From NCBI RefSeq assembly GCF_028009165.1, contig NC_079242.1, positions 4,526,001 through 4,590,000 of the forward strand: a DNA stretch of 64,000 nucleotides, written 5' to 3'. Positions 42,667 to 53,800 of this stretch are shown piece after piece (the stretch's first letter is position 1; each line of letters opens with the position of its first letter). The position numbers and the translations under genes were made by a program. This DNA is from Akanthomyces muscarius (lineage: Eukaryota > Ascomycota > Sordariomycetes > Hypocreales > Cordycipitaceae). The notes under the pieces were generated by a model that was given only the letters and a program-made list of their open reading frames with translations, was not told where the DNA came from and did not search any database.

Positions 42667-44298
42667 ATGCAAGAGTCCACTTCTGCACAGGTCGTTGGCC
42701 GCGAACTCTCCTCCATAGATGCGGAGGCACTCGGCAGACAACGGCCAGCGGCATTCTCTACAATATGGCATGAGTTGGGCTTTGCCATCTCGCTCCTCGG
42801 CTCCATGGCCATGTCTGTAAGTGCTTGGCCACACTCCCCACACATTTGTTTAACAATTCGAGAGAGAAAACGCAGAGCACCAGGAACTTTTCACTGCTGA
42901 TTTACAGAGCGAATAATTTAGGAGTTCTTCATTTCAGGCTTCCATATTGTCCTTCCGCTTCTCGCCGTCGAGCTCGACATGTCCCCCGCGGCGCAAACCT
43001 GGCCCTCCAGTGTCTTCACCCTGACCGCCGCGACGTTCCTACTGCCTCTTGGCCGACTGACCGACATGTACGGCGCCTACGTCGTCTTCAACAGCGGTCT
43101 TGTCTGGGTCTGCATCTGGTGCCTCGCCTCGGGCTTCAGCCAGAGCTGCATCACCCTGATCGTGTGCCGCGCCATGACCGGCGTCGGGGCCGCAGCCTTT
43201 CTGCCCGCCGGCATCACGCTCATCGGCAAGATCTACCGACCGGGTCCGCGCAAGAACCTAATCTTCGCCGTCTATGGCGCCTTTGCCCCCCTGGGCTTTT
43301 TTCTGGGCATTCTGCTTGGAGGCGTGACGGGTCAGCTCCTGTCCTGGCGGTGGTACTTTTGGATCGGTGCCATGATGCTCGCTGTCATTTGCGCAGCCGG
43401 CATCGTCTCGATTCCACGGGACTTTCGCACGCGCGCTCCTGATGGTCTAACCATGGACTGGCTAGGGGCCGTCACGATTGCCCCGGGGCTGATACTGCTG
43501 GTCTATGGCATTACGGATAGCTCCCAGGCACCGCAGGGTTGGGCGAGTCCGCAGATCATCGCAGCCGTCGTCACTAGCGCGTGCTTCCTCGCTGTGGCTG
43601 TATATATCGAAGGCTGGGTCGCCACGAACCCTTTGGTTCCGTCTGATCTTTTCTCACCAACGTACATGAAGCGACTTGTCGTTGGACTCTTCTTTGCATA
43701 CGGCGCCTTCGGCATATTCCTCTTCTATAGCAGCTTCTACCTCGAGCTCGTATTAGAGAAGAGTCCACTGCAAACCGCTGTCTGGTATATTCCCATGATT
43801 ATCAGCGGCCTTGTTCTCGGAGCCGTTGGCGGAATGACTCTCCACTTGCTCCCTGGGCGTACACTACTTTTACTGTCTGGGACTGGCTTTGTTGTAGCCT
43901 GCCTTCTTTTCAGCCTCATGCCAGCAGGCCCAAACTATTGGGCTTGGATAATGCCCGCGATGATTGCATCGTCCATCGGCATCGACATCACATTCACAGT
44001 CAGCAACGTCTTCATCACGAACAATCTGCCCGGCAGGCGTCAAGGTCTCGCTGGAGCCCTCATCAACAGCACATTGTTCTTGGGAATCAGCGTCTTTCTT
44101 GGTTTGGCCAATGTAGCCGTCGCAAATACTTCCGACTTGCCCTTGAGGAAAAATTATCAGGTTGCCTTTTGGCTTGGTGTGGGTGTTTCAGGAGTCGCGA
44201 TGTCGGTATTCGCATTTATCGATTTAGGGCAAGCCAAGAGTGAGTTGACAGTCGAGGAGCGAGAGCGGATGGAACAAGGAGCTCACCAGGGTGCCTGA
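42667..44298 (+). CDS. MFS exporter, DHA2-like (508 aa, 2 exons)
   Basis: Exons are 42667-42816 and 42922-44298. The 105-nt intron (GTAAGT...TTTAG) interrupts the first transmembrane helix, GSMAMS|EFFISGFHIVLPLLA. About 14 hydrophobic helices can be followed. The family motif A-like loop is LGRLTDMYGAYVVF after helix 2, and motif C-like sequence AFAPLGFFLGILLGG follows in helix 5. The WPSSVFTLTAATFLLPLGR segment matches the fungal group containing Atr1/YOR378W-type proteins, which export drugs, boron or metabolites by proton antiport at the plasma membrane. The cytosolic C-terminus is short and acidic (TVEERERMEQG). Codon bias differs from the ABC gene: it is GC-rich at third positions in the first half. 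Position next to a Zn2Cys6 regulator suggests co-regulation. Substrate unknown. Confidence 0.9.
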
Positions 44299-44425
44299 AC
44301 TATTACGAGAAATATGAATAAAAGAAAGGGAAATACTTGATAGAGTATGGAATATAAATAACAACAAACAGCGTAGGTTTACATGAACAAGCGCAGCACA
44401 ACGGGGCTGTCAGGTTTGCAGCGAA

Positions 44426-45291
44426 TCATGCATCGCAACGTTCACTCTCCGAAGTCATGAGGTCAATTTTCGGATTCTGCAGCCATCTTTCCAGAACACC
44501 CAAAGAATAGATATCATGCTTCATATCCGAGGTGGAAAAGTTTCCCTCCGACCACCCCGGGCTCCCCGCCGACAGCACCTTTTCCCCCAACGGCTGGCAC
44601 GAGCCAAAGTCAATCAGAACGGGGCTTGCGTCTTCCCTCCTAACCATGATATTGAGTGAGGAGATATCATTGTGCGCAAGCCCCAGCGCATGTATGTGCT
44701 CGACGGCGGGTGCGACGTCCTGTCAGAAGCTTTCCTTGTCTATATGTGCAAAGGCATGCGTCTGGGCATACTCGTGCAGAGTCTGGTGCAGCTGCTCCAG
44801 ATAGAAGCCAGTGATACGGCCCCGGCGGACGCGGCGGCCGTGGTAGCGCACAATGCTGCGGCGGGGATGCTGTGCGAGCTTCTCCATTGTGAGGACCTCA
44901 TTGATGAGGACTTCGTGGCAAGGTGGGCCGCCGTGCCAGAACTCACCCGAGTCGTGGTTATCTAGACCAGCACGTTTCAAGAAGAAAGAGCAGTCATTCA
45001 CGGTGCTTGGTGCGACGGTCAGATGAGCGTCTGGAGGCATACGTGGGAAGATTTCGTCGTCTGGGACGCGTCGCAAGCCTGCCCGGTATTCCACCAGCGT
45101 CATCTCGGCTTTGCTCTTCAATGTCTGGCCAAAATACACTCGTCATCCTCGGTAGTGTGCTGAAAGTTGAGGTGCTTCGGAGGATGGGATACCGGCATGT
45201 AAACATCGAGTAGCGCCAAGTCGTACGGGTATTTGTGTGTCAACTTTGACAGAGCTTCTGTTGGAAACAAGATTGTGGACTTGATGCATTG
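44426..45291 (-). pseudogene. Broken fungal protein kinase-like gene
   Basis: Read on the minus strand, the frame opens with STILFPTEALSKLTH and LLDVYMPVSHPP. It breaks at about 45139-45140, where one base is missing between DDE and VYFGQTLKSKAEM (GAGTGTATTT instead of an expected GAGGTGTATTT). It continues through LTVAPSTVND, LINEVLTMEKLAQHP, IVRYHGRRVRRGRITG, then hits TGA at 44723-44725. The same frame then goes on: EHIHALGLAHNDISSLNIMV (catalytic-loop HND with Asn) and PVLIDFGSCQPLGEK (DFG). These are motifs of a small fungal Ser/Thr kinase-like family; catalytic residues survive, so inactivation seems recent. The 5' end is unclear: no ATG lies in frame before a stop at 45292. Two separate lesions make a sequencing slip alone unlikely. 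Confidence 0.75.
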
Positions 45292-46260
45292 TCATCGATT
45301 TTCGACTGCTCCGTCTTTCTTTCGTTTTTCTGTGCTGAAAACAGATCGAGCTCCAATGCAAACTTACGGCGGAATAATGGTGGGGTGAAAATGAACGGAA
45401 GCCACTTGAAGAAGAAAGCATGCTACACTTGGGCGGCGTGAGATGAGATGCACACGTCCGCTTGATATTGGCCTCGTGCAGGACTGTGGTACTGAAAGAC
45501 ATGTGACTTTCGTACTACGTAATAACGCTCATCAAGCTATATGTAGCTTTCGTCTTCCTCTTCATCCGGAATCAGGGTGCTCAGCCTTTTTAACTTCAAA
45601 ATCCTCTCGTCACATTACTGCCCACCATCAAAATGTAAGAAACTCGACCAGTAAAGCACACCTCTACCGGTTCTCTTTTCCTCCTATACCTAGTCTAATG
45701 GAATTCAAAGGTGCTCAAGTACAGAGAACTCCAATTTTACAGTTACCACGGCTGGAAGCTGGATATCTGTCACGAGAAGCAAATGGATAGATTGTCGCCA
45801 GAGCACCTGCAGGACTTCGCTGCCTTATGTACCGCCAGCCTCGACAACGGACACCAGTGGACGAATACGATTGTGCGCTCAACTCTATATCAATCTCGAC
45901 GAAGTAAAGATGCCTTTACAGTAGCTAAGTAGCAAATAAGTTAGTTTTCCGAGTCGCTGAACTTGTCACAAACTACCAGTGTATTATGAAGTAGAAAATG
46001 ATAAAGGATAAGCGGAGAAACGAGTCAAACCGTATATTCAAAAGAGCAATCGAGCCAGATGGGAAACATGCCATGCAATGCAGCTGTGCTTTCGTTCAAG
46101 GACTACTGTAGAACCACTTGATATGCAAAGCTCAACCGACACAGCATCACTTATCGCACATAACCCAACAATTATTCTCTAGGTATTCATGTAGAAATCA
46201 GGGCTACGATCAGCGGCCTCTTCTCAATTACATGTACTCTTCGAGACCATCGCGTCCACC
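45292..46260. other. Intergenic region with one open frame of unknown status
   Basis: Lies between the kinase pseudogene and the 3' end of bleomycin hydrolase. The only notable item is an open plus-strand stretch at 45711-45932 beginning at GTG and reading LKYRELQFYSYHGWKL and MDRLSPEHLQDFAALCTASL. It has protein-like composition but no start codon or recognised family, so it may be a gene fragment. Confidence 0.35.
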
Positions 46261-47706
46261 TCATGCCAACGAACCCAACGGATCCCACAGCGGCAGCACC
46301 ACCGGCTCGCTCTCCAGCGCCTTCCTCACATCCTCCCCCAGAAACTCCGCATCCACCACCGCCTGGTACAAAAACTCATCCGCCCACGCATCCGTCATGA
46401 CCAGGTACCCCTTGTCCCCGTGCTCCGTCCCGTGGCTGTTCTGCACCCTCCAGCGCACCGGCCTGCCCGCTTCCACATGCACGCCCGTGAGCACCATGGC
46501 GTGCGTCATGAGCGACTCCCCCGCGCGCAGGCGGTCCGCCTTGCTCTGCTCCAGCAGGGTGGTGCCGAGGCCGGCGGCGTAGTCAAACACGGCCAGGTCC
46601 ATGACGCCCTCGCCGCGGTGGCGGAACTTGCCAAAGTCGCAGCCAAAGAAGACGGGCCGCCCGGCCTTGAGCATCTCGACGCAGGCCGTCTTGAGCGCGG
46701 CCATGTCCACGTTGATGTAGGTCGCGCTGCGGCCGCCGACGACGTTGCCGAGACGGTCAATCGTGAGGCGCGTGTTGACTGGATTCCGCGGATCATGCAC
46801 AACGGACGTGAGGCTCTGCAGGTCGCACTCGCTTCCTCTGCCCGTAAACTGCTCCGCAAACGCCAGCGGGGTGCTGCGGTGCTCTCCCATCTTCTTGTCC
46901 TTGTCCGCAAACTGCCACACAAACTCCTCGTCTGCCCTCGGCGGCGCTCCGAGCAGCGTCGTGAGAATGTCCTGGATCTGGCCCATCTGCTCCGTCTTCT
47001 TCGCATCGACAGCATCAGCATCGCCCGTCTTGGCCAGCGCGCGAAGAACCAGCGCAAACTCGCGAATCTTGGTCGCCAGCACCGTGCGCATCAGCCGGGC
47101 ATTCTGCGCGCTCCACGTGTCCGGGTACAGGCACTGCGGCACGACGCCGTACTTCTCTACAAGGTTGCAGAACATGTCCCACTGGCCGCCATCCTCCACG
47201 GGGTCCAGCAGCAACCGCTGCACCAGGCGGTCGTCGATGTCGCGGTCGCTCGTGTCGATGACCTGCTCGAGCACATGGTTGGCCGTCTCCAGCTTGTCGT
47301 AGTAGTACAGGTACTGCTGCGACAGCTCAAACGACTCGAGGTGGAAGCGCCTCATGATGGGCACGCGCAGCACGTTGGTCGCGGCAAAGAGCCAGCACCG
47401 GCCGCTGGCTTTCTGGTGCGTGACGGGGCTGCCTTCCTGCGGGATGGTCGTGTTGAAGAGGTGCGGGCAGGCGATGGCCGCGTCCGGGTTCATGAGAGCC
47501 TCTGTCGGATCGCCCTTGGAGAGCGTCAAGTGGCGCATGCTAGAAGAGGTGATAGTTTGGCTTGTTAGAGAAAGCATAAAGGTGTCGCCAGGGAAAAGTT
47601 TCTCGACGTACCGATTGGTGATGTCGCTGAGGAATTGAGTCCCGCGAGCCGTGACGTCGGCTACGGCAAGAGGCGCAGCAGCGCGAGAGAGCTTTTGAGA
47701 TGTCAT
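46261..47706 (-). CDS. Bleomycin hydrolase / cysteine aminopeptidase (peptidase C1B, 457 aa)
   Basis: Exons are 47706-47612 and 47539-46261. The 72-nt intron has a GTACGT donor, a CTCTAAC branch and a CTAG acceptor. It is a multiple of three with no stop, so retention would add 24 residues; splicing gives FLSDITNR|MRHLTLSKGD, which matches family spacing before the active site. The papain-like triad is complete: QKASGRCWLFAATN (Gln74, Cys80), SLMTHAMVLTGVH (His) and WRVQNSHGTEHGDKG (Asn). Homologues (yeast Lap3/Gal6, mammalian BLMH) form hexameric barrels in the cytosol, cleave peptides from the N-terminus and detoxify homocysteine thiolactone and bleomycin. The C-terminus ends PLWDPLGSLA; that tail normally lies in the active-site cleft and limits cleavage to aminopeptidase mode. 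The start is the first ATG. Confidence 0.92.
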   Translation of the reverse strand: MTSQKLSRAAAPLAVADVTARGTQFLSDITNRYVEKLFPGDTFMLSLTSQTITSSSMRHLTLSKGDPTEALMNPDAAIACPHLFNTTIPQEGSPVTHQKASGRCWLFAATNVLRVPIMRRFHLESFELSQQYLYYYDKLETANHVLEQVIDTSDRDIDDRLVQRLLLDPVEDGGQWDMFCNLVEKYGVVPQCLYPDTWSAQNARLMRTVLATKIREFALVLRALAKTGDADAVDAKKTEQMGQIQDILTTLLGAPPRADEEFVWQFADKDKKMGEHRSTPLAFAEQFTGRGSECDLQSLTSVVHDPRNPVNTRLTIDRLGNVVGGRSATYINVDMAALKTACVEMLKAGRPVFFGCDFGKFRHRGEGVMDLAVFDYAAGLGTTLLEQSKADRLRAGESLMTHAMVLTGVHVEAGRPVRWRVQNSHGTEHGDKGYLVMTDAWADEFLYQAVVDAEFLGEDVRKALESEPVVLPLWDPLGSLA

Positions 47707-48527
47707 TTTATTCAGATTTTGATGCGATTGCTATATTTCAGAAAAAGAACTACATGATGAGAAGAAGGAGAAGAATACCCCTTGAGAACACTTTTTTCCC
47801 AAGTGTAATTTCGATGTGTAAGTGTGTAAGTGCGAAGCGGAGCTAGCTCCGTCCACCAAGGTAGATCCTCTCGTAGTTTCCACAATCGCGGGTAAGTGTC
47901 CCGCAAAGTCAGAGCCGAGTGAGAAGGGTCGTGTGATGGCCTGACAGAAACTCCGAAAAATTAGATAATAGCGGCTCGGTAGTTGTCGTCTTCCCCACGA
48001 GGTGTTTTGCAGCCTTGGGTCGCGGTCCACATCGTGGCGGTGTACATACAGGTCATGCTGCGCCATCGTTTCGAGCAGTCACAGCAAAGTCGTAGAACTA
48101 TGGCAATGTCAATAAAAGCACAATTCTAATTTTGTCCGTGGCGGGCCAATGTGGAAAAAAGGTCACGTACCGAATCATGTAGGACCAGCCGCGGCATTTG
48201 ATGGTGGGACGGGAGTAGTAATTGTTGGGTAGAGTGGTTTGCTATAAAAATATTCAAAAGGGTCTGTGTTACGAAAGTGGCCACTTGATAGGCCCTTCTC
48301 TGCTATTCCTTCCATTCATGACACACATCGCGCGGCAAGTTCTGTGGGTGTATATCCTGTCAACCTCCATCACCCAATACTAGAGCCCCGTTGGGTATCG
48401 CTGTGACCAAGTCTCTCTCCCGGAGCCAATGAAGCCGAAAAGAAGACTCCAAAATCCAAGCCCAAATGCAAGTCCAAAGGCAAGTCCAAAGCAAGTCGTC
48501 GTTATTTTATATATGTTTGTTCACGGC
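47707..48527. other. Intergenic region, possible gene remnants
   Basis: Should hold the bleomycin hydrolase promoter and the 3' flank of the RFTS gene. A minus-strand frame from 48066 to 47731 begins with ATG and reads HDLYVHRHDVDRDPRLQ. An intron-like segment (GTACGT...CCATAG) lies just upstream, so a small or decayed multi-exon gene is possible. A direct repeat of AAGTCCAAAG-type units is at 48455-48500. Confidence 0.35.
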
Positions 48528-50800
48528 CTAAACAAAGAGGTGTCGCTTAATAGGCTGGGGTGCAGGGTTGCCTTGTGTGTCAGTCGGGCCATGTACGCCT
48601 TCTCCTATTTGCTTGAGCTTTTCCAAAAGATGGCTAGATACTGTCAGAAAACAAAGGTCGAATCCGTAGATGTAGTAGGCACTTACTTGATGGGTAGCAT
48701 TCCTCGACTCTCGGTCACGGCCAGTTGCATCCTGTCGACCAGCTGCTCGTGCTCTTGGAGATGCGCTGCGATGCAGTCGTCTAATTCATCCTCGCCGCCT
48801 CCGCGCGCAATAAAGTCACAGTCTTGCTGATCACAGACCCATGTGCCTTGGTACCCCGTCGGCATCGGATCCGGCAGCTTTTCGGCGAAAATGCTCAGCT
48901 TGACAGGTTCGTCTTCGTCATCTGCAGACTCGTCCTCGCTGGGCGAATCGGAAGACTCGTTTACCTGAAGAGCACTATCCAGCTCTTCGTCTTCCATAAA
49001 TTGTTTATCGGCATCAGCCATGGATTCATCTCCGTCTTGATTGGACGCAAAATTTAGCTTCTTAGCCACTGATTCGACGTCTGCCTCGTCGTCGTCGTCG
49101 ATAATCATGCGAGACCTCTTTTTAGTCGACTTGATGGGGCGCAAGCTTGACTTGCTGCCGACAGGCCGGCCAGGTCGTTTGCCTATTCTGGGAGTAAGCG
49201 GACTTGGTGGGCGCTCGACATCTTGCTGCGAGTCACGCTTCGTTTCTGGCTTTCGGCCGTGGAAAGGGCGCTGCTCTCTGGGGACAACGCGATAAGGCAA
49301 GTTTTCTGGTTTCATCGCGACAGGTGCAAACTTCTTCTTTGAGAGACTCACGAGCCAGTCGTATATCTCTCCATCCTTGTACTTCTCATGATCGATGGCA
49401 TCGAGGAGAGCAGCGGCGTTGTAATGCAAAACTTCCTCGACAGGGCGTTTGTGGGAGCCAGTAGTGCTGTCCTTGTATGTGGGGAATCGGTATTGGAAGT
49501 ACAACTTGTTAAGGAGTCCGGATACTTTGATGCCGTTTTTGGAAGGGATAGAATCAAACGAGCTTTCGACTGCGGCCAGTACAGTCTGGAATGGCGAGTC
49601 TGAGTCGGTAGCTACATGTGTAGGAGCGTGGGGTGCAGAAGGTACGGAAGGTGCAGGAGGCGCAGGAGGTGCAGGAGGTGCAGATGGCGGTTCGGTTCGT
49701 CTGGGATGCATAGCAATAGTTGTCTGTGGTTCAGCGGCGCTGTTAGACTGACGTGTCGATCGTGTGTTGAATGCAGACTCGTCAATCTCCTCGATACTGG
49801 CGCTCTTCCGCGACAGGCTCGTGCTTGCTCTAGGCGGTGGTTCGAATAAGGATGGCGATCGTGTGCGCTGGCGGGGGTTCTTCTTCGCCTTGTCGACTCT
49901 GTCAAACAGGGCCTGTTTTTTCGTTAGCAAACTTGGTTATAGACGTCGATGAGCAGCGGAGCTGAGGAAAACGTACAGCGTTCTCAGACTTCATCCACTT
50001 GTAGAAAGTGGTCGCCTTCCAGTCCACAACGCCATCATCTTGCATGAACTGAGAGATGAGAAAGATGGCGTGCTTATTGCACCTGCCTACAACGTCATCA
50101 TACGTTGAGCCATCCCCCACAAAGGCGGAATACTGCAAACAAAAACGTTAGTTGCGTGATTGCCGATTGGGAGCGTGATGCCCACCTTGTGGAATATTGA
50201 CGCCAATAGGTCACTCTGCGACGTCGACTTTGACTTTTTGCCCCGTTTTGGTTCTGTCTTCATATCCTCGACGATATCCATTATGCTGTAGTAGAGCGTC
50301 GTCGCTTGGCACATGGTGTCGTAGGTTGCCTGGTAGGCGGGACACGGGCTGAGCTCAAACCAGCCAGCGCGGCCCGAAACCCAGATCTGCGGGCTTCCAT
50401 CTTCTGTTTCGCCGACAGAGTACAGGAGGCAGTGTCTTATTTCGATGGGAATTGGTGATCGTCCGCGCACGAGGACTAGAAGCAGCGCGTGTTAGCAGGG
50501 ATGGACAGACGATGGATCATGAAAGGGAGCAAACACACCGAATGGCTTCTCGTCGCGCGTAAAGTGGAGGTTTCCGCGCACGATAAAGGGACCATTGGGC
50601 ACAATGTGCAGCGCATTCTCGACCGTGGTGCCGTCGCGATTCAGAACGATGGCGTCGCGCAGCTGAAAGATGGGCCAGTTGTCGTTGGGCTCCGACTTGG
50701 GCACGGAACGCAGGACAGACGCCTCTTGTCGCCATTGGACGGCGTGGTCATCGACGGTATCGACGCTCGAGGTGGACGCGCGACGAGTGCGCCCAGTCAT
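48528..50800 (-). CDS. RFTS-domain chromatin-type protein (679 aa, 5 exons)
   Basis: Exons are 50800-50539, 50475-50186, 50132-49977, 49912-48687 and 48633-48528. Introns are 63, 53, 64 and 53 nt; each ends in a CTAAC/CTGAC branch and YAG, and 2040 coding nt close exactly. Residues about 40-200 resemble the replication-foci targeting (RFTS) domain of DNMT1: DNWPIFQLRDAIVLNRDG, NGPFIVRGNLHF, GSPQIWVSGRAGWFELSP, then YSIMDIVEDM. A winged-helix-like stretch follows (HAIFLISQFMQDDGVVDWKA). Later come Pro/Ala repeats, an AT-hook-like KRPGRPVGSK (near 482), acidic runs, and a C2H2-like finger WVCDQQDCDF...HLQEHE (near 593-625). No methyltransferase domain is present. RFTS domains bind ubiquitinated histone H3 or autoinhibit DNMT1; here the domain probably serves a separate nuclear protein. 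Stopping at 48683 would lose the last exon (HLLEKLKQIGEG). Confidence 0.82.
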
Positions 50801-53800
50801 GATGCCGGGGGCGATGGTGGCATGGGCCAGGACTAGGAGGGGTATCGTAGATGTTGGTTCGTGGCAAGCTGGGGTCGGACGCGGGGGGAGGCAATACGCA
50901 GATCAATCAAGCTTGGATCTAGAATTGAAAAAGGTGATGCTGATGAAGTCTGTTGGTCAATACGAGCACCCAATGTCCTGATTGCAGATGCGATGAAGGT
51001 CAATGAAGGCGGAATACGCAAAGTGACGTTTTTCGTGAAGACCTGCTGCGCTCTGGATACGCGTTTGGTGTAAAGTGGTGGAGCCTGGTCGATCTAGGGA
51101 AGCCGCAGCCGATTTACGGCGCAGCAACTGGTACATGGGCGTTTCTTGACAGAGTTTGAAAAGGTTTTCCCATCTTGGAAAACTAAGAGATTTTTTTTTA
51201 TAAAAAAAATTGCCTGCGTTTTCTTTAAATGCTGGGACGTGTCAATCGCGCACACGGTCTGGTAAGCTGGCTTCTTCCTGTTCCCAGCCTCTACAGCGCG
51301 GGCCGCAGTGCAGCAACTCCCTAAGCACCTGCTGTTACCGCCACCAGTCCACCAGCTCTAGAGTCATCGCGACAAGATGCTGCCAGATGCTCGCACTCAA
51401 GGCCGATCTGCTGGTCAATTGAATGGATAAATTCCGCAGCGCAGCACTAGAAGCCCGATGCCTCGAGGTCGTACCTGTACAAGTGTTGACGCGGAACCGC
51501 CAGTACAGCATCAGCGGTGTGCAGACACCGTGCATCACCAGCTTCACTCTGTATTTGTATTCAGTTGGCCAAGTTTAGACGTAGCCAGGACGAGGCAACC
51601 CAGGGCCCAGTCTTATCTCTTCCATCGCCGCCTTGTTCCCGGCTGCACCTGCCTGCTACTATTGAGACACCAGTCGCTCTTATAGGTAAGCCTGTTACCA
51701 AGAGCTCGGTAGCCAAGACGCGAACAATGCGCAGTCAAAGGTCTCCTTGCCAAAATTGTACTCGGTATGCTCTTTATTCAGTCTTTTGCATTAATCAGTC
51801 AGACGAGACGTCCTGCGCCACGCCAACGCACGTACAGGCCCCCTCGCCAAAAAAAAAAAATTTTAATTTACGCCATGGCTGCTTACTTCCGCCTCGCAGT
51901 GTCGGGCATCGCGCCCAGAGTGCCATCATGCAGTTGGCACGGGTGGCTGGCATGCCGGGACGAACTAATGTAAAGCAACTAGTTCATCGGTGAAAACCAC
52001 TTGCCTCGCCGCATCTTTTGCCACTCACCGTGCGTCACTCACTGGTCGCGCCCATCCGCCCCGTGCTGGCTTGCTGCGCATCATTCAAAACGTGCGACAG
52101 CTCCTAGCAACTACCGAATGAGACGTTGGACGTTGCTCAACATTCAAGCTGTGTGCCTGTAATATAATACAATACCACCCTAGACTCGCATTCCCGGGGA
52201 ATCGGGGCCAATGGGGCAAAAGCAAATGTTGGCGGTTTTTCTTAATTTTTCTCCGAACTGCTGCTTGTAGCCTTATTTTTTTTTCTAGTTTTTTTTCTTC
52301 TTCTTCTTGTTCTTCCGAAAAGTCTTGGCTAAAAGTCGACAAACCGGAGAATTACTACTGGTAACTCTAGTCGCTTCGCAAAGGGACGGCTAGATAGGCT
52401 GGCAGCAACCAATCCGGAGTTGGTCCGTCCTAAAGGATTCGCGCCAGTCGATACACCCATGCATGCTGACAGCAACCGTCATGCACGTGCATGTCACTGT
52501 TGCCAGCTATACAGACCAAGTTTGTCTTCTTTACTTATCTAGTTATCCTGGCCATGTGAAGATCGCCCAACTCTCTCACCACTACTTCACCCACGCTACC
52601 GGGGTTGACGAAAATTATCCAAAGTAATGCATGACAACCAAAAAGTCTCCGGGCGCCAATGTCTCCGTCTATTGAACCCGCTCCAGATGTGCGTGGAGGA
52701 GAATCTGGTACACACTTTACACTCCATGCAGGATATGCGCAGAATTGCATCCAATACCTCGCAGTCTCTGAGCCCTGATGCATGTCTGGCCTATACGCGA
52801 CCTTAGCGACGGCCAACTATTGCTGGCGGACATGCACGACCAGCTGCGCAACTCCCCTCTCGGCCAAAAGGCGATGGATAATGCATCCAAATCATCCTTC
52901 AGGCAGCCTTCTTCTTTCGTTGTCTTTCCGTATTTGGTGCCCACGGGCCGAGGCTTGCGCTCATCCCACTCGGTCGCATGCCTGCATGCATGACGTCCGC
53001 TTACGTTGGAAACGTGCCCGCCCTGGAAGCGAGCGCCTAATAAACGTCTGTGTATGGACAGCATTCGAGGTGCCTCTGCAATGCAAGGGCTTCAGCGACC
53101 AACGTTGGTTGTTCCACCGTGGCCAGTGTCGGGTCGACGATCCAGTCATGCATGCGGCATGCCGCTGGTAACGCCAAGTCGTCAACGGGGGGCATATGCT
53201 CAGTGACGGCCCCCAACAAGATGTTGCGCGCGCTGTCTTAAACTCCGAGTCTCGGAACGGCAGTAATTCTAACCAAGACATGGTGAATGATGTCCCCCAA
53301 GGATCTCGCAGGGAATGCCCTAGCAGCACCAGGGGTCCATTCTGAAGTGCAAATCATGGAAACGTATACCCTGTCTCAAATGAGACTTGGGGGCCCATCC
53401 TTCTCTCAACCCACCGTGTAAAAGAGTGGCGCCTGTTCGGCCGTTGTCCGATCGAAGACAGGCTCTCGCACCTCTTGTCTCAATACTATGTAGTTTGGCA
53501 ACGCCAAAATTTTCGAGTCCATAACGGAAACCCATAATGTAATGCTAGAGAGAGAATAGGGGCAAAGAAACGGTCAGGTACACCGCATTGACTGTTTGAC
53601 CTGACCTGAGGCGTTCTCGGGCTCCTCCATAATTAACTCGGCATTTAAACTTTCATTCTTTCGTCTTGTTCTTGCAGCGAAGCCACTTTTCCTGAGCAAT
53701 CGAATACATTGTAGAGACTTTTTGGTGGGGGAAGGCGCGGGGGGCCGAAATTGTATCGGGAGGGTCTCTCCTCTCGCCCTGGCTTCCCTTCTTCTTTTCA

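Noticed and set aside
44723..44776. An intron (GTATGC...TTCTGACAG) that would remove the TGA of the kinase gene
   Set aside because: Splicing there throws the conserved EHIHALGLAHND segment out of frame and removes residues that read as coding, so a nonsense codon is the simpler view.
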